Positions 27,406 to 35,049 of a DNA stretch of 64,000 nt are shown piece by piece. The position numbers were made by a program, and so were the translations under genes. Below the pieces are notes generated by a model. The model was not told the DNA's origin. It ran no database searches and saw only the letters and a list, made by a program, of their open reading frames with translations. The first letter of the stretch is position 1; each line of letters opens with the position of its first letter. Source of the stretch: VFZN01 sp050249615 (GTDB lineage: Bacteria > Acidobacteriota > Vicinamibacteria > Vicinamibacterales > UBA2999); assembly GCA_050249615.1 (NCBI GenBank), contig JBFWQE010000002.1, positions 62,001 through 126,000 on the forward strand, in the 5' to 3' direction.

Positions 27406-29564
27406 ATGCGCACCCGGCTGACCCTCGCGTGTCTCGCCCCCCTGCTGATTGCCCAGGCGGCACACCCGCTCGCCCAGCGGAGAAGCCCCGTCGGGGACTG
27501 GACGCACCACGGCGGTGATGCCGGCAGCGGCAAGTACGCCCCGCTGGATCAGATCACGCCCGCCAACGTCGGCTCGCTCCGCATCGCGTGGCGACGGCCT
27601 GCCATCGACCCCGACATCACCGCCGCCCACCCGACGCTCGTGGTGCCTCGCAATTTCCGCGCGACCCCGCTCAAGATCGACGGGATGCTGTTCGCCTCCA
27701 ACGCCATCGGCCTCGCCGAGGCGATCGAGCCCGAGAGCGGGCGCACCGTCTGGACGCAGGCAGTCCCGCCGGGCGAGGTGGAGGGGCCGGGCGCCAGCCG
27801 GACGCTCGCCTACTGGCGTGGCGATGACGGCGCGCGCGTCTTCGCCGTCCGTGGCGCATATCTCTACGCGCTCGACGCCCGGAGCGGGCAGCCGATCGCG
27901 ACGTTCGGTGCCGGCGGCCGCGTGGATCTCGTCGCCGGCCTCGGCCAGGCCTCCACGTTCCGCTGGAGCGCGCCCGCCCCGATGGTCGTCCGCGACGTGG
28001 TCATCATCGGCGGCCAGGGCTGGACCGATGAGGGAACCCAGGAGCACATCCCACCCGGCGACGTCCGGGCCTTCGACGCGCGCACCGGTCGCCTGCGCTG
28101 GACGTTCCACGTAGTGCCGCGCCAGGGCGAGCCCGGCGTCGAGACATGGGAGCGCGAGTCGTGGAAGGAGACCGGCAACGCCAAGGCGTGGAACTTCATC
28201 AGCGCCGACGAGCAGCTCGGCTACCTCTACGTCCCGCTCAGCAGCGCCGCCAACGAGTGGTACGGCGGCGAGCGCCCCGGCGCGAACCTCTACTCCGACA
28301 GCCTCGTGTGCCTCGACGCCGCGACGGGCGAGCGCAAGTGGCACTTCCAGATGGTCCACCACGACCTCTGGGACTACGACAACCCCACCGCGCCGATCCT
28401 CGCCGACATCACCGTCAACGGCCGCCGCATCAAAGCTGTCGTGCAGGTGACCAAGCAGGCGTTCACGTTCGTCTTCGACCGCGTCACGGGCGAGCCGGTG
28501 TGGCCCATCGAGGAGCGCCCGGTCCCGAAGTCCGCCGTGCCTGGCGAGTGGACCTCGCCAACGCAGCCGTTCCCGACGAAGCCGGCGCCGTTCGATCGCC
28601 AGGGGCTCACCGACGATGACCTGATCGACTTCACGCCGGAGCTGAAGGCCGAGGCGCGGGAGATCGTCAGGCAGTGGACCATCGGCCCGATGTTCACGCC
28701 GCCCACCATCGAAGGCGCCGACGGCAAGAAGGGGACGATGTATCTCCCGGGCTGGGTGGGCGGGGCGAACTGGGGCGGCGCGGCGTTCGATCCTGAGACC
28801 GGCGTGCTCTACGTACCGTCGGTGACGTTCCCGTGGCTGGGTGCGCTCGTGCCCGGCAAGGGGCGCTTCGCGTATCAGCAGACGCGCCAGCGCCTCGATC
28901 GCGTGCCGGGCCCCGGGCCGCGCGGCCTGCCGATCACGAAGCCGCCGTACGGTCGCATCACCGCCATCGACCTGAACACCGGCGAGCACCTCTGGATGGT
29001 GCCGAACGGCGACGGCCCGCGTGACCACCCGGCGTTGAGGGAGTTGAACCTCCCGCCGCTCGGGCACATGGGCCGCGCCGCGCCGCTGGTGACGAAGACG
29101 CTGCTCTTCGTGACGGAGGGAAGCGAGACCGGGCTCAGCATCCCGCCGGGTGGCGGCGGCAGGTGGCTGGGCGCGTACGACAAGAAGACCGGCCGNNNNN
29201 NNNNNNNNNNNNNNNNNNNNNNNNNNNNNNNNNNNNNNNNNNNNNNNNNNNNNNNNNNNNNNNNNNNNNNNNNNNNNNNNNNNNNNNNNNNNNNNTGGGC
29301 CGCGCCGCGCCGCTGGTGACGAAGACGCTGCTCTTCGTGACGGAGGGAAGCGAGACCGGGCTCAGCATCCCGCCGGGTGGCGGCGGCAGGTGGCTGGGCG
29401 CGTACGACAAGAAGACCGGCCGTCGCGTGGCGCGGATTCCCCTTCCGGCCGGCGCTACCGGCGCGCCGATGACCTACCTGCACGCCGGCCGGCAATACAT
29501 CGTCGTCGCCGTCGCCGGAGAGGATCACGATCCCGAACTGGTGGCGCTTGCCACGCCGCGCTGA
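27406..29564 (+). CDS. PQQ-dependent dehydrogenase (quinoprotein), split by an assembly gap
   Basis: An exported eight-bladed quinoprotein of the membrane glucose/quinate dehydrogenase type. It has a signal peptide, then the N-terminal GDWTHHGGDAGSGKYAPLDQ and repeated W-motif blades such as YALDARSGQPIATFG and LVCLDAATGERKWHFQMVHH, then DLWDYDNPTAP. The reading frame is interrupted by 100 N at 29196-29295. The 127 bases before the gap are repeated exactly after it. Collapsing that duplication (dropping 29196-29422) joins the frame perfectly at KKTGR-RVARIPLPAG and gives a 643-residue protein ending LVALATPR. It would oxidise a sugar or alcohol in the periplasm and pass electrons to quinone or a cytochrome; substrate not predictable. 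Confidence 0.87.
29069..29195 (+). repeat. 127-base exact duplication, left copy (assembly overlap)
   Basis: Identical over all 127 bases to 29296-29422, with only the run of N between them. The length equals a common maximum k-mer of de Bruijn assemblers, so these look like two contig ends that overlap but were scaffolded with a fixed gap. Confidence 0.9.
29196..29295. other. Scaffold gap of 100 N inside the PQQ dehydrogenase gene
   Basis: Exactly 100 undetermined bases, a conventional placeholder length. The flanking sequence shows that no real sequence is missing: see the exact 127-base repeat on both sides. Confidence 0.97.
29296..29422 (+). repeat. 127-base exact duplication, right copy (assembly overlap)
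   Basis: Second copy of 29069-29195. The gene continues uniquely from 29423. Confidence 0.9.
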
Positions 29565-29602
29565 CAGGAGAGGAGCGGGCGTAGCGCGCGCGTGCTGCAC
29601 AC

Positions 29603-30508
29603 TCAGCGCGCCGCCTTCCGTTTCACGTCCTCGGTGATCGTCCAGAGGTGCAGGTCGTAGGTGCCGCCGCCCTCGAAGCTCTCCACGGTGATGGTCTTGT
29701 CGGGCGGCCAGTCGCCCATCATGAAGCGGTGCGACACCACCCGTGCGCCGGCCTTGAGCGTTCGCCAGAGAATTGGCCGAATCAGCAGGTTGAAGTGATC
29801 CCCCATGTAGAGGAAGACGACACTGACCTCGGACAGATCCTGGACGTCCAGCGCGTCGCCCTGGCGCACGTCAATCCGGTCTGCGAGGCCCGCCTGCCGG
29901 ACGTTGTCGCGAGATGCCCGCGCGCGCTCGGGGTCTAGGTCCACACAGATCGCCCGCCGGGCCCCGGCCTTGATCGCAGCGATGGTGATGCGCGCGTCGC
30001 CGCACCCGGGCTCGAACACCACGTCCGCCGCGGTGACGCCGGCCAGGGCGATCATCTCCGCCGCGACATCGGACGGTGTCGGCACGTAGATGACGCGGAC
30101 GCGGTCGCCCGGGCCCTCGCGCGTCAGATCGACGGCGATGGACTCGCCGGCTCGAAGCGACACGCTCTTGGTCCGCGTCATCGTCGTGTAGGTGTTCGGA
30201 TTCCAGCTCGCCGTCAGGGTGAAGCGGCGCCGTTGCTTCGGTCCGAGCGGCGGTGTCTCGACAACCCTCGTGCTGCCCTGGCCGACCATGGCCTGGCCGT
30301 CCAGGGAGAGCACGGTGTCGTCGTGCGGCACGCTGACCGTGAGCCGAGCCGGGCGCCTCGCTTCCTGCCTCGCCCTGTCCGGCGAGGCCTGCTCGCGAAC
30401 CGGCGCGGGGGCTCCCTGCGCGCCGAGCGCCGGATGGGCCGGGCTGGCCGCCAGCACGAGCAGGTGGACCACGGCCCACGCTCGAATTGCTGAGCCACAT
30501 CGAGCCAT
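29603..30508 (-). CDS. Exported TIGR03000-like domain fused to a SAM methyltransferase
   Basis: A 301-residue protein. Residues 1-30 look like a signal peptide (MARCGSAIRAWAVVHLLVLA, then ASPAHPALGAQG). Residues about 55-125 resemble the TIGR03000 beta domain: LTVSVPHDDTVLSLDGQAMV, TRVVETPPLGP, then SVSLRAGESIAVDLT. Residues about 145-300 are a class I methyltransferase fold with motif I VVFEPGCGDARITIAA, motif II CVDLDPERA and VVFLYMGDHFNLLI. The family normally needs cytoplasmic S-adenosylmethionine, so an export signal is odd; the N-terminus may instead be a membrane anchor. A sigma-factor pseudogene lies directly upstream, and a truncated paralog of the N-terminus occurs at 32873-33020. 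Confidence 0.75.
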   Translation of the reverse strand: MARCGSAIRAWAVVHLLVLAASPAHPALGAQGAPAPVREQASPDRARQEARRPARLTVSVPHDDTVLSLDGQAMVGQGSTRVVETPPLGPKQRRRFTLTASWNPNTYTTMTRTKSVSLRAGESIAVDLTREGPGDRVRVIYVPTPSDVAAEMIALAGVTAADVVFEPGCGDARITIAAIKAGARRAICVDLDPERARASRDNVRQAGLADRIDVRQGDALDVQDLSEVSVVFLYMGDHFNLLIRPILWRTLKAGARVVSHRFMMGDWPPDKTITVESFEGGGTYDLHLWTITEDVKRKAAR

Positions 30509-30544
30509 GACGGCATTATCGGGCCTTCCACCTGCGGCTGGCCG

Positions 30545-30900
30545 CACGAAACCCATTACTTTCGCGGTCTGCTCGACCGTCAAGCCGCCGAAGAAGCGCC
30601 ACTCCACCAGGCGCGCCTGCTCGGGATCGATCCGCTCGAGCGCCGTCAGCGCCCCATCGAGGGCCAGCAGGTCGACGCGAGCGCGGTCGTCTGGAGCGCG
30701 CCTTGCCGCCACTCGCGGCGCACGTGCCGGGACGCAGTCGTGCGGAGCTCGTCGTAGACCAGAGGGATCAGGCGATCGAGCGCGGCACGGTCGCCACCGC
30801 CGGTCCGCGTGTCGGCCGCGCATGCCCACGCACGAGCTTGCGCGTACAGGTTGCGCCGATTCGAAATGGGCCTTACGTTGACCGAGGAACTCGCTGACAT
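30545..30900 (-). pseudogene. Degenerate ECF sigma factor gene
   Basis: Pieces of a TIGR02999-type sigma factor in two frames. From ATG 30900 the N-terminal part reads GGGDRAALDRLIPLVYDELR and GALQTTALA. The frame then jumps directly to VDLLALDGALTALERIDPEQ, ARLVEWRFFGGLTVEQTAKV and MGF, where it loses the recognition helix. About 50-60 residues between (the LVHEAYLRL and core-binding region) are deleted and the junction is out of frame. It cannot encode a working sigma factor. It sits 37 bases upstream of the methyltransferase fusion gene, the same relation as the intact sigma at 33017 to its remnant. Confidence 0.8.
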
Positions 30901-30927
30901 GACCTGCCGTCTCAACGGCACGACCCG

Positions 30928-32736
30928 ATGAGCGCCGCGGACATCCGTCGCAGCGTGCTGATTCCGGTGTGCGCCAGCGCGCTCGCGGTTTCGGGCTATG
31001 TCGCCACGCTCGTCTCAGGCCAGACGATCGACGACGTCGTCGCCCGGCGGCTGCTGCCCCGATGGGACCTGGCCGCGCACCTCGCCTTCGGCTGGGTCGA
31101 TGCGTTCTACCTGAAGACCCTGCAGTGGCATCGGCTGCTGTGGGACCTCTGGCTGCAGGGTTACTGGCCGCCCGGGCCATCGCTCTTCCAGGTGCCGTTC
31201 TACCTTGTCCTGGGCGGAGACATGACCTCAGGGCTGCGAAGCAGCCTGGTGGCCTTCATTCTCACGGCACTGGCCGGGACAACGCTCCTCTGCATGCAAT
31301 GGTCCCGGGCCGCCTGGCTTCCCGCCGCGCTGTTTCTGCTGTTCGTGATGCGGTCGCCGTTCTACCTGGCGTACTCCTCGGTGGCCATGACCGAGATGCT
31401 CGGCGCGCTGGCGCAGCTGTTCGTGCTGGTCTGCCATGCGCGCTACGAGCAGCAGCGCAGCCCCTCGGCGGCACGGTGGTTTGCTGCCTCCCTGACCCTG
31501 CTGTTCTTCACGAAATACAACTACTTCATCATGCTGGCCGTCCCCCTGCTGGCATACGAGTACCTGCGGCGCACGGCGGCCTGGCGCTTCCGCGACCGTG
31601 GACAGGAGGCGTGGCGGTACGCACGACAGTGGCTGACCACGCCCACTGGAGCCCTGTTGGCCGTCTATCTCCTGACGGTCCTCTCCGTGACCATCACCGC
31701 AGGCTTCTCGTTCTCTCTCTTCGGGCGGCGGGTCGGGGTCACGTCGATCGGCAACACCGGCTACGTGGCGCTGTACCTGCTGTTGGGCAGGGTGTGGTTC
31801 CTCCACCGCCGGGGCCGCATCGACTGGCCGCGCCTCTTCGCCTTCGATCCCCGCGTTCGTCCGCTCCTGCTGTGGTTCGTCCTCCCAGTGACGGTGTGGC
31901 TGGTATCGCCCTTTCCGAATCACATGAAGGACATCGCGAACCTGGTGATCAACTCCCCCATGGGAGCAGCCTCGGCGACGGAAGGGTTCCTCTCCTACGG
32001 GGCCGCGGTCCGGGCCGACTACTTTTCCGACGTCTGGCTGCTGGCCGCCGCCGCGGCGGGCTTCGCGCTCGCGGCCATCCGGTTCCGGGCGCAGCCACCG
32101 CTCGTCCAGTTGCTGATTCTGGCGGCGCTCATGCAGACCGTCATGGTGCTCGCGCACCAGACGCGCTTCGCCCGGTTCCTCGCCTTCCCCGTCCTGCTGG
32201 TCTGGCTGATCGGCGCGAGCGAGATCGGCATCTGGGTGTGGCGACGCAGCGCACTCGCCGCCGCGATCGCGACCCCCCTGGTGATGCTGGTCGCGCTGGT
32301 CGGCGCGCGCGGCGTGGTGGCCGGGGAACCGTTCCGCCGTCTCGCCTTCGAGAACTACGTCGACAGCCCGGCATTGGCCGATGCCCTGGCCTCGATTCGC
32401 GCCGACACCGGGCCGTCCGATCGCATCGCGCTCCTGGGCCGCAGCGACGCGCTGTCTCCCGGGCTCTTCATCTGGCAGCTCGGGCCTCCGGCCGGAGAAG
32501 CCTCGTTTCCCCTCGAGATCCTGCGGGAACGCGACGTGGACCTGATCGGCGATGCCACCTACGTCGTGCTCATCGCGCCGAGCTCGACCGAGCTGGCCTC
32601 GCCGGAGATCACTGCCGACTTCCCGCGCAACGTTGCGCGACTGCAGCGATGGCTCGACGCCGGCACCTTCGCGCTCGCCCGCGAGCTGCCCGTGGACGAT
32701 CTCCACGTCACGTTGGGGTTGTATCGACGGAAGTAA
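30928..32736 (+). CDS. Polytopic membrane glycosyltransferase-like protein (GT-C/PMT type)
   Basis: A 602-residue membrane protein with about 11-13 hydrophobic helices and a C-terminal soluble domain (about 480-602). Features of GT-C enzymes of the ArnT/PMT group include an acidic first loop (WDLAAHLAFGWVDAFYLKTL, then WPPGPSLFQ) and an aromatic-rich helix pattern. Such enzymes move a sugar from a lipid-phosphate carrier to a target on the outer face of the inner membrane. The acceptor is unknown. ATG 30928 is divergent from the sigma pseudogene; the gap is 27 bases. Confidence 0.7.
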   Translation: MSAADIRRSVLIPVCASALAVSGYVATLVSGQTIDDVVARRLLPRWDLAAHLAFGWVDAFYLKTLQWHRLLWDLWLQGYWPPGPSLFQVPFYLVLGGDMTSGLRSSLVAFILTALAGTTLLCMQWSRAAWLPAALFLLFVMRSPFYLAYSSVAMTEMLGALAQLFVLVCHARYEQQRSPSAARWFAASLTLLFFTKYNYFIMLAVPLLAYEYLRRTAAWRFRDRGQEAWRYARQWLTTPTGALLAVYLLTVLSVTITAGFSFSLFGRRVGVTSIGNTGYVALYLLLGRVWFLHRRGRIDWPRLFAFDPRVRPLLLWFVLPVTVWLVSPFPNHMKDIANLVINSPMGAASATEGFLSYGAAVRADYFSDVWLLAAAAAGFALAAIRFRAQPPLVQLLILAALMQTVMVLAHQTRFARFLAFPVLLVWLIGASEIGIWVWRRSALAAAIATPLVMLVALVGARGVVAGEPFRRLAFENYVDSPALADALASIRADTGPSDRIALLGRSDALSPGLFIWQLGPPAGEASFPLEILRERDVDLIGDATYVVLIAPSSTELASPEITADFPRNVARLQRWLDAGTFALARELPVDDLHVTLGLYRRK

Positions 32737-32830
32737 ACGCCAATCGCTCGCCTCGAGCCCAGGCGCTGGCCGCTGTCGGCGCGGCCTGGTTCGTCACGGG
32801 CGACTCTGCTGTCGCGCACCGGTCACGCTC

Positions 32831-33020
32831 GCGCTCCACGGTCTCCAGCAGATCGAAGGTGTCCCGGTAGGCCGCGCGCCTCACTTCCCGCCGTGACCTG
32901 TCCTGCGAGGTCTGCGCGTGAACCGGCGCGGGCGCCTGCCCGCGCAACGCCGGATGCGCGGGGCTGCCAGCCAGCACGAGCAATCGGACCGCCGAGGGCG
33001 CGCCAGCGGTCGGAGCTCAT
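32831..33020 (-). pseudogene. Chimeric remnant: methyltransferase-fusion 5-prime end joined to a glycosyltransferase 3-prime end
   Basis: Reading on the minus strand, an ATG at 33020 (overlapping the stop of the sigma gene as ATGA) starts a short frame. After one shift the sequence matches the N-terminus of the protein at 29603-30508: LLVLAGSPAHPALRGQAPAP against LLVLAASPAHPALGAQGAPA. About 45 residues later it switches abruptly to AYRDTFDLLETVERE, the C-terminus of the glycosyltransferase at 38041-38880. The last 42 bases (32831-32872) are identical to 38071-38112. Neither half could function. Confidence 0.72.
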
Positions 33021-33607
33021 GGTGCAGCCCCCGGCCTCAACGCGCGATACAACCAGGCACGAGCGAACGCCCACTCGTTCTGGGCCGTGCGACGTGAGAT
33101 GCCGAGCGCGGTGGCGGTTTCTTCCATCGACAGTCCGCCGAAGAAACGGAGTTCGACCACGCGCGTCTTCCGCGGGTCCTGCAAGGCGAGCTGTTCGAGG
33201 GCATCGTCGATGGCGACCAGACCCGCGTCTGGGTCGGCGGCCGCAAGATCGATGTCGTCCACGGACACCCGCACCGCGCCGGGGCCGCCCCGGCGCTCGG
33301 CGCGGCGGCGGCGCGCGATATCGACCAGGACGCGCCGCATCATCTGGGCCGATACCCCGAAGAAATGGCCGCGATTCCGCCAGCGGACGCCGTCCCAGCC
33401 GAGCAGGCGGATGCAGACCTCGTTGACCAGTGCGGTGGCCTGCATCGAGACAGCGGAACGCTCACCCGCAAGGCAGCGCAGCGCCATGCGGTGCAGCTCG
33501 TCGTAGACGAGGGCCAGGAGGTGCTCGAACGCTCCCTCGTCGCCGGCGTTCCACGAGCGAAGCAGGCCGGTCAGGTCGCCGCTGGCCGACCGATGGCGGG
33601 GATCCAT
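33017..33607 (-). CDS. ECF-type sigma factor
   Basis: A 196-residue intact sigma factor. Region 2 is LLALVYDELHRMALRCLAGE, MQATALVNEVCIRLL, FGVSAQMMRRVLVDIARRRR; region 4 is VVELRFFGGLSMEETATALG and ISRRTAQNEWAFARAWL. The start MDPRHRS at 33607 fits the family length. The downstream gene, whose ATG overlaps its stop by four bases, is now a chimeric remnant, so this sigma factor has probably lost its operon partner. Confidence 0.88.
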   Translation of the reverse strand: MDPRHRSASGDLTGLLRSWNAGDEGAFEHLLALVYDELHRMALRCLAGERSAVSMQATALVNEVCIRLLGWDGVRWRNRGHFFGVSAQMMRRVLVDIARRRRAERRGGPGAVRVSVDDIDLAAADPDAGLVAIDDALEQLALQDPRKTRVVELRFFGGLSMEETATALGISRRTAQNEWAFARAWLYRALRPGAAP

Positions 33608-33815
33608 TCGGCGTTCGCGAGCGCCCAAGTCTACCAGAGCGATCGAGCACCAGCTCAGCCTGAGGACCAGGGCCGTGTCCGCCATCAACCACCAAGGCGT
33701 AACGCCGCCGCGAACGGTGCATTGCACATTCGAGCCGGTGACTGCGCCTTTGGTAGCAGGAGGCGGACGCCGGTCGTCAGGAAGCGGCAGGCACCGACGC
33801 CTCGAGGGAGGTTCT

Positions 33816-34293
33816 ATGCGAATGGCGTTTCTGACGCGGGTCGCCGCCGGCGTCCTGGTGTGCGGTTCTGTCGCCTGGGGATGCAGTCAGGCACCTACCG
33901 CGCCGTCATCACTGCCCGCCGCTGCACGACCGACTGCCGACTCGGTGAGCGCCTCGGCCTCGCAGCTGGCGGCACAGGCGGCCAGCCTGTCCCCGGCGGA
34001 CCTGACGGCGCGCGGCTGGGACTGCCAGCCGGCACCTGGAAACCCCACCCGGCTCACGTGCGTCCATCCGAACGACGTGCATCCGGTGCTGTTTCCGGGA
34101 CCGCCGCCGCCCGCGGACAGGCCACCCAGCATCTCGTTGCTCGTGTTCGATAACGGAGTCTTCACCGGCACCGACCTGCTGATTCGGTCCGATCTCTACC
34201 ATGGGCCAGCCGTGCAGGTCGTCGGGCGATCTCTACAGATTCATCGCCCGAATCGGCTACTACGAGTGCCTGCATCAGTCGCAAGCCGGTTAG
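33816..34293 (+). pseudogene. Small lipoprotein, single frameshift
   Basis: ATG 33816 follows a good GGGAGG site and opens a lipoprotein signal ending in a lipobox (VAWGC). The protein runs through LSPADLTARGWDCQPAPGNP, TRLTCVHPNDVHPVLFPG, PPSISLLVFDNGVFTGTDLL and IRSDLYHG. At 34206 one extra base shifts the frame. Skipping it gives QPCRSSGDLYRFIARIGYYE, then CLHQSQAG and a stop at 34293. The cysteines and the compact ending after the shift make the restored 159-residue reading convincing. Real mutation and sequencing error cannot be told apart here. Confidence 0.68.
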
Positions 34294-34432
34294 CCCGGCC
34301 TTGCCAGCGAGGGCGCCGTGGCCACGTGCTGTGGCCGGGCGCCTTCGAACCAGCTCCCGTTTGCGCCACGCGCCAGGGCCAGGGGATGCTGGTCACGGGT
34401 CCCCCCACGATTGGGGCGCGCGCGTGTTGCCG

Positions 34433-34993
34433 CTACCGCAGCGCCTCGCGTAGCAGCAGCCGCGCCTTCTCCCAGTCCCGGCGGATGGTTCGATCCGTCA
34501 CGCCCAGGGCCTCGGCGGTCTCGAGCTCGGTCAGCCCTCCGAAGTACCGCAGCTCCACGACCTGCGCCAGGCGGGGCTCGAAGGACGCGAGCTTGTCCAG
34601 GGCCTCGTGCACGCTCAGGATCTCGTCCTCCGGGGGGAGCGGGCTCGGGGCCAGGTGGTCGGTCAGCGCCACGTGCGCGGCCGCGCCGCCGCGCCGCCCG
34701 GCCTTGCGGCGGCGCGCCAGGTCCACGATGACCGATCGCATCACCCGGCCCGCCCACCGCATGAAGTGGATGCGATCGTCGAGGCGCAGCCGACCTGCCG
34801 TCGCAAACCGCAGGTAGGACTCCTGCACGAGCGACCCCGTATCCAGCAGCGTGTTGCGGCCGCCCGACCGCAGGCGCATGCGCGCCAGCCTGCGCAGGTC
34901 GTCGTACGTCACGGCGAACAGCTCATCCGCCGCACGCGCATCACCCTTCGCGGCCCGCTGAATCAGATCGGTCAAGTCGGCCTGATCGCCCAC
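34433..34993 (-). CDS. ECF-type sigma factor divergent from a kinase
   Basis: A 186-residue sigma factor starting with GTG 34993. Region 2: LFAVTYDDLRRLARMRLRSG, GSLVQESYLRFATAG, RWAGRVMRSVIVDLARRRKA; region 4: VVELRYFGGLTELETAEALG and VTDRTIRRDWEKARLLL. It is divergent from the kinase at 35050, with 56 bases between the start codons, so the two promoters must overlap and the pair is probably co-regulated. Confidence 0.88.
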   Translation of the reverse strand: MGDQADLTDLIQRAAKGDARAADELFAVTYDDLRRLARMRLRSGGRNTLLDTGSLVQESYLRFATAGRLRLDDRIHFMRWAGRVMRSVIVDLARRRKAGRRGGAAAHVALTDHLAPSPLPPEDEILSVHEALDKLASFEPRLAQVVELRYFGGLTELETAEALGVTDRTIRRDWEKARLLLREALR

Positions 34994-35049
34994 GCCCCTG
35001 TTATATGACGGATGCGCGGTATGATGGCCAACTCCCTCCGGTAGGCCGT

